In this document: piece by piece, positions 53,922 through 62,325 of the stretch
How positions within the stretch are numbered: the first letter of the stretch is position 1
Layout: every line of letters begins with the position of its first letter
NCBI GenBank assembly: GCA_902789735.1
Contig: CADAOZ010000004.1
Span: 89,425-153,424 of the forward strand
From: an uncultured Lachnospiraceae bacterium
GTDB lineage: Bacteria > Bacillota > Clostridia > Lachnospirales > Lachnospiraceae
DNA length: 64,000 nt
Direction: 5' to 3'
Translations under genes and position numbers: made by a program
The notes under the pieces: model-generated
Seen by the model: only the letters and a program-made list of their open reading frames with translations
What the model was told of the DNA's origin: nothing
The model's database searches: none

Positions 53922-53981
53922 CTCTTCCTATGAAACCTCTTCCTATGAAGCCTCTTCCTATAAAACCTCTTCCTATGAAAC
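53922..53981. repeat. Four-copy 15-bp tandem repeat
   Basis: CTCTTCCTATGAAAC, CTCTTCCTATGAAGC, CTCTTCCTATAAAAC and CTCTTCCTATGAAAC follow each other exactly, starting 75 bases after the stop of the NPCBM-like gene. Confidence 0.93.
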
Positions 53982-54018
53982 ATTCCGGCATCGGGATCTC
54001 CGATGCCGCGAGCTGACA

Positions 54019-54053
54019 GAAACAGGCAGCCGGAAATCCGGTCTGCCTGTTTC
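54019..54053. terminator. Terminator after the NPCBM-like gene
   Basis: GAAACAGGCAG (54019-54029) pairs perfectly with CTGCCTGTTTC (54043-54053), with CCGG/CCGG pairing inside, then ATTTATT. It faces both converging genes. Confidence 0.82.
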
Positions 54054-54075
54054 ATTTATTGTTATCCGGTTTTCA

Positions 54076-54181
54076 TGAACCGGGCGTCAGACTCTCCGGT
54101 TCACCCTGCCCATATGAACCAGGCGTCAGACTCTCCGGTTCACCCTGCCAACATGAACCGGGCGTCAGACTTGCCGGTTCA
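54076..54181. repeat. Fourth cluster of the TGAACC/GGTTCA repeat
   Basis: Three near-identical units (54076-54103, 54115-54142, 54154-54181), each TGAACC(G/A)GGCGTCAGACT(CT/TG)CCGGTTCA, spaced by CCCTGCC(C/A)A. The last unit provides the final codons and stop of the PNK-HD gene. Confidence 0.95.
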
Positions 54182-55133
54182 CTTTTGCGTTCATATCCGC
54201 TTCATGGAGGGCAAGCACCTGGTCATAGAGCGCCTGTCCCCATAAAGCCTTCTTCTTTTCTCCGCCGGGTCCGTTTCTCCAGTTGAACGGCTGCATGTGC
54301 AGCAGGATCAGAATGGAAATCTCCAGTACATCCGCCGCAGTCTGCTTCGGATATCTGAAAAATAAAGCGTCATAGGCGCCGACACACTCATGGTTATAGT
54401 AATGGGCGATTTCCGACACATTGCCCCTGCTGTCATAAAAACCCTTCGTAAAAGGCTTTCCGCAGTCATGCAGAAGAGCCGCCATGGCCAGGTTGGAGTT
54501 TTCCTCACAGACACCCCTTGACACCAGATACTGCCATGTATCCCGCATGTGTACGCCCAGTGACTCCTCATGATAGGGATTGTCCTGTTCAAAGTCCATT
54601 AACCCGTCAATGAAAGCCTGCGGTGTCCCGGCAGACCCCTCTGCGCCATCCGCGTAAAGGATCCCGATCCGGTCCCAGCCCTCAAAGTAAGCAGGCGTAT
54701 GCCAGCTCCTGTACATACGGTACATGACTTCCTTAGGGACCTGTCTTTCTCTGGCCATATTCCTTTCCATACATACTGCGAAAGGAGTCGCGATGATCAG
54801 GCAGATCTTCTGGCAGGAGAACCTCTTTAGGCCGTTCAGAAATGTCCTGCGCCGTTTCTCACTCACGTTGCAGGCATCATAGATCACATCATGCCCGGCG
54901 GAAAGGGCCGCGTCTGTACGCTTTTTCATCACACCAAACACTTTATTGGCGTCGCCCTGCTCTTCCTCCGAACCGTAGAGCTCTTCCCGGATGCTGTCAG
55001 AGCTGATCCAGACCACCTGCTTTTCCAGGCCGGCCTCCCGATATTCATTGTTCTTCTTTTCCATGTACTGCCGGGCCAGACAGCTTTTTCCGGAAGCAGG
55101 CAGCCCTGCCAGCATATAAAAACAATTCTTCAT
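54165..55133 (-). CDS. Polynucleotide kinase-like AAA protein with HD phosphohydrolase domain (PNK-HD)
   Basis: The 322-residue protein starts with a kinase domain: P-loop GLPASGKS (10-17), WISSDSIREELYG, YDACNVSEKRR (Asp, Arg for the nucleic acid end) and a lid ARERQVP. Residues 190-290 are an HD domain with His195, LLHDCGK (His222-Asp223), NHE (His248) and His279. In phage T4 the kinase is joined to a HAD phosphatase; here HD could do the 2',3'-end cleaning. Its ATG overlaps the stop of the RNA ligase gene by 4 bases. Its last residues (VNRQV) and stop come from a palindromic repeat. Confidence 0.83.
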   Translation of the reverse strand: MKNCFYMLAGLPASGKSCLARQYMEKKNNEYREAGLEKQVVWISSDSIREELYGSEEEQGDANKVFGVMKKRTDAALSAGHDVIYDACNVSEKRRRTFLNGLKRFSCQKICLIIATPFAVCMERNMARERQVPKEVMYRMYRSWHTPAYFEGWDRIGILYADGAEGSAGTPQAFIDGLMDFEQDNPYHEESLGVHMRDTWQYLVSRGVCEENSNLAMAALLHDCGKPFTKGFYDSRGNVSEIAHYYNHECVGAYDALFFRYPKQTAADVLEISILILLHMQPFNWRNGPGGEKKKALWGQALYDQVLALHEADMNAKVNRQV

Positions 55134-56386
55134 TCAGATAACACTTCCTTATAATCTGTTACACCCATGTCTTTCAGCTTCAGGTAGCCTGTGCTCTTTT
55201 TCAGCACGTTGTAAGGCTGCCCCAGGTACTTCATACGGACATAACCGCGGATTTTGCGGTCCACATTGCTGTTGACCCATACCATGAACTCTTTCCTGCT
55301 GCCCTTGGGCGCCGTCCGGTAAGCCGCGTCGACCGCTTCGTTCGTCTCTTTCTCGTACGCGCGGACAATGGCTGCCACCCTCATGACCTTTCCTCTGAAA
55401 GGTAAGGGAATCTTGGAAAGCAGATCATCAAAGCGTCCTTCGGCGATGTTCTCGATCACAACGTTGATCGCAGTCAGCGTATTAACCACCTTGTGCATGA
55501 AGACATAATCATTGTATTTGATCTTGACCTTGAATCCGTCAATGTTCAGGACAAAGCCTTCCGCTTCGCTGGCCGCTCTGTCGTCCAGCTCTCCCATGAC
55601 CTCATCCAGTGTCTTGTCGAAAAGTCTGGTCGCAGGAATCTCATAACGGGAGGCAAAATCCAGCACCTCTCTGTAAGACGCCTCCCTGCCGTCGAGCACG
55701 CTTCTTACGCCTGTCAGGAACAGGCCTTCTGTATCGTACTGGACCACATGCCGGTCCTGTTTGGAAATGTACTCGAAAATAAAAGTCAGATCCGGATTAT
55801 CCCGGAGCATCTTCTCATAACCGGGCAGGCTCTTCAGCATCCTGAGGCCGTCCTTCAGCCTCCAGGAAAAATTCGGATTCAGAGACTGACTTCCCGCCAT
55901 CACGATCTCACCCTGGTAAAATCTGGCGGACTGCATGGAGCCGTCCAGCTTATCCGATACCTCTACGCAGGAGGCCCTGCTGATCCTGTCCCGGACATTC
56001 TCGTAAGATGTCTCTTCGGATTCATTGATATTCCGGAACTTGCGGAAAGGCGTCAGGACCAGGCACTCCCTGACAATATCGATCACAACGGACCTGCATT
56101 CTCTGTAAAGTCCGTCATATAAATCCCAGAACGCGTCAGGGGAAACAGTCTCTCCATCCAGGACCGCTTCCGTAACATTCGCGTATTTTAATAAAAGCAG
56201 ATTTTTGAACTCACAGAGTTCCAGGTTGCGGAGCATCTCCGTGTATACCGGCTCTCCGGTCAGACGGGCCCAATAAGCCAGACACGTCTCTATGTTCCGG
56301 TTGTAGTTCCATAAGTCCTGCCCTGTGGCAGCCGCTTTATTCTTGATTTCCAGAAATGTGTTCAAAGCAATGTTCCAGCTCTTCAT
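55130..56386 (-). CDS. T4 Rnl1-like RNA ligase
   Basis: The 418-residue ligase has an ECRSVVID segment (like RGI/T in Rnl1), FRKFRNINES (like KFFN), motif I SDKLDGS with the nucleophile Lys146, motif IIIa FIFEYI, motif IV EGFVL (276-280) and motif V KVKIKY. The C-terminal 120 residues are helical, as in Rnl1, where they direct tRNA specificity. With the PNK-HD partner it should rejoin RNA broken by a ribonuclease, such as tRNA cut at the anticodon loop. No anticodon nuclease or phage gene is adjacent. ATG with AAAGGAGG. Confidence 0.88.
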   Translation of the reverse strand: MKSWNIALNTFLEIKNKAAATGQDLWNYNRNIETCLAYWARLTGEPVYTEMLRNLELCEFKNLLLLKYANVTEAVLDGETVSPDAFWDLYDGLYRECRSVVIDIVRECLVLTPFRKFRNINESEETSYENVRDRISRASCVEVSDKLDGSMQSARFYQGEIVMAGSQSLNPNFSWRLKDGLRMLKSLPGYEKMLRDNPDLTFIFEYISKQDRHVVQYDTEGLFLTGVRSVLDGREASYREVLDFASRYEIPATRLFDKTLDEVMGELDDRAASEAEGFVLNIDGFKVKIKYNDYVFMHKVVNTLTAINVVIENIAEGRFDDLLSKIPLPFRGKVMRVAAIVRAYEKETNEAVDAAYRTAPKGSRKEFMVWVNSNVDRKIRGYVRMKYLGQPYNVLKKSTGYLKLKDMGVTDYKEVLSE

Positions 56387-56545
56387 GGTACCTCCTTTCC
56401 GGGGATTCTATCCGCAGTTTTCTCTTTTTACAGATACAGTAACAGTTTCAAAAGATCTGTTTTTTCGCGCCAGCTGTGACTTCCTGCCGGAATCACAGTT
56501 TTTTCCAGTATCTGTTTCTTATGATAACGGGAAATAGATACTTTG

Positions 56546-57439
56546 TCATTCAACTACACGTTTAAAACAGCACTTGCGGAATGTCAGTACACTGGTCTTC
56601 TCATACAGATCATTTCTCCGTGCCAGGCAGATCGGATAGGAGAAATCCAACGGAATGATAACGAGATCCTGCAGCCGCTCCCGGTAAAAACGGACATAAA
56701 TATCCGGACAGATATAGGCGCCCAGGCCATTCTGACACATCCGCAGGCAGGTCTCTGCGCTGTCGGACATGGCCGCAACCCGGGGCACAATATGATAAGC
56801 CTCCAAAATCTCAGATCCAATGCGCCCCGCGATATCATTCTGTGTATTCATGACAAAAGGAAGGTCCGCCAGAACCCGGAGATCTGTAGAGGAACGGAGC
56901 CCGGCCAGCTGCTCTTTTGTCAGAAGCCCCTCTGTCAGGACAAGGACCATGGATTCCCGGTAGAGTACTTCCTGGCGGATCTTCGGACCCGCGTCCGGTA
57001 TGTTCCCGATCATCAGATCAATATCCCCTTTCAGCAGCTTTTCAATCAGAACATCGTTGGTCTGCTCCGCGATCCGTACCTGTACAAAAGGAAGTTCCTT
57101 TCGCATCTCCTGAATCAGATCCGGCATCAGGATCTGGCTGCGGGTCTGGGAGATTCCCACATGCAGAATGTCACTGATCTCCCCCTTCATATCACAGAAC
57201 TCCCGCTCCATGGCATAGTTCAGTTCCCGGAAGCGAAGACAGTACTGATAAAAGCGTTCGCCCGACCTGGTCAGACGGAATTTCGGCCTCCGTTCGAACA
57301 GGCAGGTTCCCAATTCTTTTTCCATAGCCGCCACATGGGCACTCAGGGTCTGCTGGGTGATGAACAGCGACTGGGCTGCCCGGGAAATATTCTGGTGTTC
57401 TACGACCGCGATGAAATACGTCATTTGCAGTATATTCAT
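56546..57439 (-). CDS. LysR-family transcriptional regulator
   Basis: The 297-residue protein has the LysR helix-turn-helix (FIAVVEHQNISRAAQSLFIT, QQTLSAHVAAMEKEL) and a type 2 periplasmic-binding-fold effector domain (ILHVGISQTRSQILMPDL, DLMIGNIP). It is divergent from the D-amino acid transaminase gene with a 195-base gap that holds an inverted repeat, so that gene is a likely target. The start is an ATG with TAGGAGG. Confidence 0.92.
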   Translation of the reverse strand: MNILQMTYFIAVVEHQNISRAAQSLFITQQTLSAHVAAMEKELGTCLFERRPKFRLTRSGERFYQYCLRFRELNYAMEREFCDMKGEISDILHVGISQTRSQILMPDLIQEMRKELPFVQVRIAEQTNDVLIEKLLKGDIDLMIGNIPDAGPKIRQEVLYRESMVLVLTEGLLTKEQLAGLRSSTDLRVLADLPFVMNTQNDIAGRIGSEILEAYHIVPRVAAMSDSAETCLRMCQNGLGAYICPDIYVRFYRERLQDLVIIPLDFSYPICLARRNDLYEKTSVLTFRKCCFKRVVE

Positions 57440-57468
57440 GGATGCCTCCTACAATCACAGATATATAC

Positions 57469-57494
57469 CTGTATTATATACTGATAAAATACAG
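57469..57494. promoter_or_regulatory. Candidate LysR operator
   Basis: CTGTATT (57469-57475) and AATACAG (57488-57494) form an inverted repeat with 12 bases between, 30 bases upstream of the LysR start and in front of the transaminase gene. The location and symmetry fit a LysR autoregulatory site. Confidence 0.45.
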
Positions 57495-57549
57495 TTATGC
57501 ATCTGTTTTTGTGCATGCTATCTTAATCAGGAACAGAATCGTGAAAATA

Positions 57550-57624
57550 GAATGAAAATGACAAAAAAATAGAAATAACAAAAAGAATTAGAAATGACAA
57601 AAAAGAAACAGAAATAACAAAGGA
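57550..57624. repeat. Irregular A-rich tandem repeat before the transaminase gene
   Basis: Four units of 18-22 bases begin GAAAT(A/G)ACAAA, the last one running into the ribosome site AAAGGAG of the transaminase gene. The spacing varies, so the array is decayed. Confidence 0.7.
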
Positions 57625-57634
57625 GACCGCATCG

Positions 57635-58519
57635 ATGGAAAGACATGGTTACTATAAAAAGCTTGGCTACTATAACGGGACATATGGAGAACTTGAAGAA
57701 ATGACAGTACCTATGAATGACCGTGCCTCCTGGTTTGGAGACGGTGTGTATGATGCCGGTCCCTGCCGGAACTATCATATTTTTGCCCTGGATGAACATG
57801 TGGACCGTTTCTTCCGCAGCGCGGCCGCCCTGGAAATCGTCATGCCTCTTGGCAAAGAAGAACTGAAGTCCCTTCTCAACAATCTTGTACAGAAAATGGA
57901 TACAGGGAACCTGTTCGTCTATTATCAAGTCACACGCGGAACAGGCATCCGCAGGCACGCTTTCACGGAAGGGCCCGGAAATCTCTGGATCACCCTCGTA
58001 CCCGCCGAAATCTCGGACGGCCATAAGCCCATCCAGCTGATTACCACCGAAGATACGCGTTTCCTCCACTGCAATATAAAGACCCTCAACCTCATCCCGT
58101 CCGTTATGGCGGCCCAGAAAGCGGAAGCCGCCGGCTGCGCGGAAGCAGTCTTCTATCGTCCGGGCGGCCGCGTGACCGAGTGCGCCCACAGCAATATACA
58201 TATTCTGAAGGGAGGCGTTCTGTATACGGCACCCACCGACAACATGATCCTGCCCGGTATCGCAAGGGCCCATCTGCTCCGGGCCTGCGCCGCTCTGAAC
58301 ATTCCCTATCGGGAAGAAGCATTCAGTCTGGAGGATCTGTTCAGTGCGGATGAAGTCATCGTCACCAGCTCCAGCAACCTCTGCCTGCGCGCGGACAGGA
58401 TCGACGGATTAGAAGTCGGCTATAAGGACAGCCGGACCTATGAGTATCTCAGAAGATATCTTCTGGACGAATTCTACGCGGCATCCGGCAGTTTGCACGA
58501 ATCTGGTCTCTCTGCATAG
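57635..58519 (+). CDS. dat: D-amino acid transaminase (class IV, D-alanine aminotransferase-like)
   Basis: The 294-residue fold-type IV PLP enzyme has DRASWFGDGVYDAG at the start, YYQVTRGTGIRRHAF (the D-AAT signature with Arg-His near the carboxylate trap), cofactor Lys in CNIKTLNLIPSVMA, and RVTECAHSNIHI. It should swap amino groups between D-alanine and 2-oxoglutarate to make D-glutamate for the cell wall. Branched-chain transaminases differ in the RGT region. LysR lies divergent. The ATG follows AAAGGAG. Confidence 0.87.
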   Translation: MERHGYYKKLGYYNGTYGELEEMTVPMNDRASWFGDGVYDAGPCRNYHIFALDEHVDRFFRSAAALEIVMPLGKEELKSLLNNLVQKMDTGNLFVYYQVTRGTGIRRHAFTEGPGNLWITLVPAEISDGHKPIQLITTEDTRFLHCNIKTLNLIPSVMAAQKAEAAGCAEAVFYRPGGRVTECAHSNIHILKGGVLYTAPTDNMILPGIARAHLLRACAALNIPYREEAFSLEDLFSADEVIVTSSSNLCLRADRIDGLEVGYKDSRTYEYLRRYLLDEFYAASGSLHESGLSA

Positions 58520-58541
58520 TGTCGAATCAGGCCGAATAATA

Positions 58542-58613
58542 AATGCGGAAGAACCCTTTTTCTTATCATTTTCCTTATCACAATAAAGGACTAAATGAAG
58601 GTTCTTCCGCATT
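58542..58613. terminator. Long-loop inverted repeat after the transaminase gene
   Basis: AATGCGGAAGAACC (58542-58555) and GGTTCTTCCGCATT (58600-58613) pair perfectly across a 44-base AT-rich loop. It lies 23 bases past the stop and can act as a terminator for both converging genes, although the loop is unusually long. Confidence 0.65.
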
Positions 58614-58675
58614 ATTGAAACCTGCAGCTCATGCCAAACGACTGACTACTGCAGTTCAAACTTCTATCAACTTTA

Positions 58676-60010
58676 TCAATTCACGGGTGAGAATTCATCT
58701 TCCGGAAGACTGCCGGAAACCGCATCCGAAGCACCGTAAGCGCCTGCGTCAAATTTCATCGAGACCAGCGCCGCGCCCATGGCGACCAGTTCATCTCCGT
58801 CACTTCCGTAAATACCCCGCGTCTTGAAGAATACATATTTCCCATCCCTGACCTCGACAAAATACGTGCCCAGGATTGTTTGTCCGGACGGATTGCTGTA
58901 AGTAAACAAAATCCCTGATAACTGATGCCCTTCGATATCCAGATCCTGTCTCTCTGCCTCCATGATCAGCGCGTTCTGATAGTGCATCTTGGCGTTGAAA
59001 GCTTCTTCCTCCAGAATCTGATCTACAGAAGGCATGTTTTCTGCGTCCATTACACTCACAAAAAGACCGGTACGGGACTCATCTCCGTTAATGGCCAGCT
59101 GTGCTGTCCCGCTTTCCGTCAGGTAAGCTGTATGGTCCGAATCATAAAGGAAAGAGAAATTCAGGGTTTTACTGGCAAAAACCTTATAATCCTCATCCTC
59201 CAGATCATTCGCTTCTTCCGAGATTTCTTCCATAATCTCAGCTTTAGCGGTCTCTTCTGTCATGTCGTCATCCGGATCATCCTCGTCATCGTCCAGGTCA
59301 TCTTGATCGTCGTCAGGATCATTTTTATCATCATCCAAATCGTCTTTATCATCGTCAGGATCATCTTTATCATCATCCAAATCATCTTGATCGTCGTCTG
59401 CATCGTCTGCCTCATCAAAGGCATCATCCCAAAGATAAGTACGCAGTGAATCAACATGCTGCGCTTCATACAGGGAATTTCCAATATCCACATAATCAGC
59501 TTCAAAATGGAACGACAGCTCCTGGTCTGCCAAACGTACCGTCACGAAGAGACTGGCATCCTCTATGCCCATGTTCACAGGCTTGCCCAGGGAAATATTG
59601 CATATCCGAAGATAGATATCTTCTATATCGTCCCTGTCCTCTTCTGTTCCCGCTGTCTCTCCCTCTTCGCCGTAAAACGCATAAGAAATGCTGATTATAT
59701 CTGAAGGCTCCGCCGCCTTTAAAGCTTCCTGCTCTTTCCATACCGCTTCGGACTTATCCGCAGTTTCCTTTTTTACTTCCGCCTTTTCCGCAGTTTCCTC
59801 TTTCGCTTCCGTCTTCTCTGTGGTTTCCTCTTTCGCTTCCGTCTTCTCTGCGGTTTCCTCTTTCGTTTCTGTTTTTTCTTCCGCCTTGCTGTCAGCATTG
59901 CCGGTCTGCGAAGAAGCAGGGCTGCTGCAGGAACATACCATCACCAGACTCAGCATAATGGCCAGGAAAACATAATAGCGATTCCTGCGTTTTTTCGTAT
60001 TTCTTTTCAT
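58676..60010 (-). CDS. Large lipoprotein with Glu/Lys and Asp repeat segments
   Basis: The 444-residue protein has a basic start (MKRNTKKRRNRYY), a membrane stretch and lipobox VCSC. Next is a run of ten-residue repeats (KEETAEKTEA type, about 40-85). A globular part has YAFYGEEGETAG and FVTVRLADQELSFHFEAD. A long Asp-rich segment follows, made of DDDKDDP/DDDQDDL heptads (about 205-255). The end is a second globular domain (FASKTLNFSFLYDSDH, ILGTYFVEVRDGKYVFFKTRG). The Asp heptads could bind calcium or act as a charged brush. No family recognised. ATG with AAGGAGG. Confidence 0.78.
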   Translation of the reverse strand: MKRNTKKRRNRYYVFLAIMLSLVMVCSCSSPASSQTGNADSKAEEKTETKEETAEKTEAKEETTEKTEAKEETAEKAEVKKETADKSEAVWKEQEALKAAEPSDIISISYAFYGEEGETAGTEEDRDDIEDIYLRICNISLGKPVNMGIEDASLFVTVRLADQELSFHFEADYVDIGNSLYEAQHVDSLRTYLWDDAFDEADDADDDQDDLDDDKDDPDDDKDDLDDDKNDPDDDQDDLDDDEDDPDDDMTEETAKAEIMEEISEEANDLEDEDYKVFASKTLNFSFLYDSDHTAYLTESGTAQLAINGDESRTGLFVSVMDAENMPSVDQILEEEAFNAKMHYQNALIMEAERQDLDIEGHQLSGILFTYSNPSGQTILGTYFVEVRDGKYVFFKTRGIYGSDGDELVAMGAALVSMKFDAGAYGASDAVSGSLPEDEFSPVN

Positions 60011-60287
60011 CTGCTTTCCTCCTTGTGATCTCCCCACCGTCTGCGCAAGCTGCATAGAAGCGGGGCCCGTGTAGCTTCCTCACCTGACCCTGTAACGGGT
60101 ATAACAAAATCATGACATAGTAAAAGAAGCCCTTATCATCTCTTTCTTGCTTTTTGAATTAATATATTAATATTCCTTTGTATCTATTTTAATATTTTTT
60201 CGTTTTGCAGTCCATATTAACACGTACCGTCGAAAAACATCCCAAAAACATCTGCGGCTTTTTCAGATGTTAACTCAGAGCAAAAGA

Positions 60288-60334
60288 GCAGGAGCTTTGC
60301 AAATGAACAGGAGCTTTGCAAATGAACAGGAGGG
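60288..60334. repeat. 19-bp tandem repeat upstream of the TPP riboswitch
   Basis: Two full copies of (A/G)CAGGAGCTTTGCAAATGA plus a partial third (ACAGGAGGG) lie about 50 bases before the thiM promoter. Just above it is a small stem AACATCTG/CAGATGTT (60247-60272). Confidence 0.85.
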
Positions 60335-60384
60335 ATGGCAGGGTTGAATGCCATTTACGTATGAAATTGTATCGAAAATAGTAC

Positions 60385-60413
60385 TTGCGCACTTTAAACG
60401 ACTGGAGTATTCT
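60385..60413 (+). promoter_or_regulatory. Promoter of the thiamine operon
   Basis: TTGCGC (60385-60390) and TATTCT (60408-60413) are 17 bases apart and end about 14 bases before the first base of the riboswitch. Confidence 0.5.
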
Positions 60414-60426
60414 TGAATTAATAACA

Positions 60427-60522
60427 GGGGAGCTTGTGAAGGCAGGCTGAGAACGGAAGCTACAGTCCGGACCCGTAACCTGATTTGGATAATGCCAACG
60501 TAGGGATATATTGATTGTGGGT
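60427..60522 (+). ncRNA. TPP riboswitch (THI element)
   Basis: The conserved TPP aptamer parts occur in order: GGGGAGC at the 5' stem, GGCTGAGA, GACCCGTAACCTGAT, GGATAATGCCAACGTAGGGA, and a closing 3' strand. It binds thiamine pyrophosphate and controls the thiM-thiE-thiD operon that follows. Confidence 0.95.
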
Positions 60523-60548
60523 CCGCTTACATATGGGATGGATTTTTC

Positions 60549-60586
60549 AGCAGATATGTCTATGTTGCATATCTGCTTTTCTTTTT
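60549..60586 (+). terminator. Riboswitch-controlled terminator before thiM
   Basis: AGCAGATATG (60549-60558) pairs with CATATCTGCT (60568-60577), followed by TTTCTTTTT. It lies between the aptamer and the thiM ribosome site, so TPP binding should favour termination. An upstream competing sequence, CTTACATATGGGATGG, could pair with part of it as the antiterminator. Confidence 0.85.
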
Positions 60587-60600
60587 ATCCGGAGGTTTAT

Positions 60601-61422
60601 ATGCTGGGAAAATATCTTGAAAGTGTCAGAAAAAAAGTACCGCTGGTTCATAACATCACCAATTATGTGACTGTCAACGACGTTGCAAATATCCTGCTCG
60701 CCTGCGGCGGAAGTCCGATCATGTCGGATGAGCCTGAGGACGTGAAGGATATCACCAGTATCTGCGGTGGTCTGAATATCAACATCGGAACGCTGAACAA
60801 ATCCAGTATTGAAGGCATGTACCGGGCAGGCCGAAGAGCCAATGAGGTTGGACATGTTGTCCTGCTGGATCCTGTAGGGGCCGGTGCTTCCGCCCTTCGT
60901 ACCAATACCGCAGTCGGGCTGATGAAGGAAATCAAATTCGATGTGATCCGGGGCAATATTTCTGAAATCAAGACCCTGGCCAATGGCAGCGGCACGACCA
61001 AGGGCGTTGACGCGGATGTGGCGGATGCCGTCACGGATGAAACACTTGACAACGCTGTAGCATTTGTCAAAGGCCTTGCCAGAGAGACAGGATCCATCAT
61101 TGCCATCACCGGCGCCATTGACCTTGTAACAGACGGCAGCAAGTGCTTTGTGATCCGCAACGGCAGGCCGGAAATGGGAAGAATCACCGGCACAGGCTGC
61201 CAGCTTTCCGGCATGATGACCGCTTTCCTGGTGGCCAATCCGGAGGACAAGCTTACCGCAGCGGCGGCTGCTGTATGTACCATGGGACTGGCCGGAGAAA
61301 TCGGATGGACCAGAATGCAGGAAGGCGATGGAAATTCCACTTACAGGAACCGTATCATCGACGCTGTCTTCAATATGGACGGCAAGACCCTGGATCAGGG
61401 TGCCAAATACGAAATCAGATAA
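60601..61422 (+). CDS. thiM: Hydroxyethylthiazole kinase
   Basis: The 273-residue kinase phosphorylates hydroxyethylthiazole (THZ) for thiamine salvage. It has VPLVHNITNYVTVNDVAN, ACGGSPIMSDEPEDV, LDPVGAGASALRT, IRGNISEI and the catalytic GTGCQLSG. The ATG at 60601 has CGGAGG; the frame runs 30 codons upstream through the riboswitch terminator and should not be translated. It is the first gene of the operon. Its 3' end has been copied several times into the following gap. Confidence 0.96.
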   Translation: MLGKYLESVRKKVPLVHNITNYVTVNDVANILLACGGSPIMSDEPEDVKDITSICGGLNINIGTLNKSSIEGMYRAGRRANEVGHVVLLDPVGAGASALRTNTAVGLMKEIKFDVIRGNISEIKTLANGSGTTKGVDADVADAVTDETLDNAVAFVKGLARETGSIIAITGAIDLVTDGSKCFVIRNGRPEMGRITGTGCQLSGMMTAFLVANPEDKLTAAAAAVCTMGLAGEIGWTRMQEGDGNSTYRNRIIDAVFNMDGKTLDQGAKYEIR

Positions 61423-61534
61423 AGAAAACCCAAATACGTAATCAGTTATTGATATCCAAAATACGAAATCAGTTATTGGGATCCAATACAATATCTGATA
61501 TAGGAGAACCAAAAACGAAATCTGATAATGGGAG
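61403..61534. repeat. 26-28-bp repeat formed from the 3' end of thiM
   Basis: Five units begin CCAAATACGAAATCAGATAA or close variants. The first unit is the last codons and stop of thiM (AKYEIR-stop); the next four lie after the stop and decay with distance. The last unit runs up to the thiE ribosome site. Confidence 0.88.
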
Positions 61535-61543
61535 ACAGACGTG

Positions 61544-62200
61544 ATGAATGCTGCAATGAAAAAAGAACTGGCTGAAAAGCTGCTTCTTTACGCGGTCACA
61601 GACCGCCACTGGCTGGGGGAAAGGACACTCTATGAAGTAGTACGAGATAGTTTAGACGGTGGAGTGACCTTCCTTCAGCTTCGTGAAAAGAACCTCGATG
61701 AGGACAGCTTTTATGAGGAAGCTGTACGGCTGCAGGCCATGGCCAGAGAATATAAGGTCCCTTTTGTGATCAACGATAACGTGGAAATCGCAGTCAGAAT
61801 GAATGCGGACGGCGTCCATGTCGGACAGGACGATATGGAAGCGGGGAATGTACGCGCTTTGATCGGGCCGGATAAGATTCTGGGAGTTTCTGCCCAGACG
61901 GTCGAACAGGCTGTTCTTGCCGAACAGCAGGGCGCGGATTACCTGGGCGTCGGCGCGGTATTCCCGACCGGATCTAAAGATGACGCGGTCGATGTACCCT
62001 TTGAAACGCTCAAGGCGATCTGTGAAGCGGTTTCGATTCCGGTCGTGGCAATCGGAGGAATCACGCTGGAGAATACACCGGAACTGGCGGGCACCGGCAT
62101 CTGCGGAATCGCCGTGATCAGCGCGATCTATGCCCAGAAGGATATCCGGGAAGCCGCCTCCGCGCTCAAAAAAGTCATTGCCGAAACAGTTCAAAAGTGA
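61544..62200 (+). CDS. thiE: Thiamine phosphate synthase
   Basis: The 218-residue TIM barrel joins HMP-PP and THZ-P to make thiamine phosphate. It shows LLYAVTDRHWLGERTL, VTFLQLREKNLDE, VPFVINDNVEIAVRMNADGVHVGQDD (split here by use: NDN and HVGQDD), GADYLGVGAVFPTGSKDDA and VVAIGGITLEN. Start at ATG 61544 (GTG 61541 is possible) after GGGAG. Middle gene of the thi operon. Confidence 0.95.
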   Translation: MNAAMKKELAEKLLLYAVTDRHWLGERTLYEVVRDSLDGGVTFLQLREKNLDEDSFYEEAVRLQAMAREYKVPFVINDNVEIAVRMNADGVHVGQDDMEAGNVRALIGPDKILGVSAQTVEQAVLAEQQGADYLGVGAVFPTGSKDDAVDVPFETLKAICEAVSIPVVAIGGITLENTPELAGTGICGIAVISAIYAQKDIREAASALKKVIAETVQK

Positions 62201-62325
62201 GCAATGTCTTTAGTGCAGACCTTAGTTTATAAAACATAATAACGCAGTACCAGCGGCAGACCGGGGGCACCACTCTCTGTCGCTCTACAAAAGTGAATGC
62301 TTAGACAATAGAGAGGAGATTTCAT

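Larger units (their letters stand above)
53848..54164. other. Repeat-rich gap between the NPCBM-like and PNK-HD genes
   Basis: In order it holds a 15-bp tandem array, a terminator and three palindromic repeat units; the third unit runs into the PNK-HD gene. No gene is seen. Confidence 0.8.

Noticed and set aside
53861..54055. A 64-codon frame with HRKRF repeats on the minus strand
   Set aside because: It is the translation of the 15-bp tandem repeat and terminator; no ribosome site.
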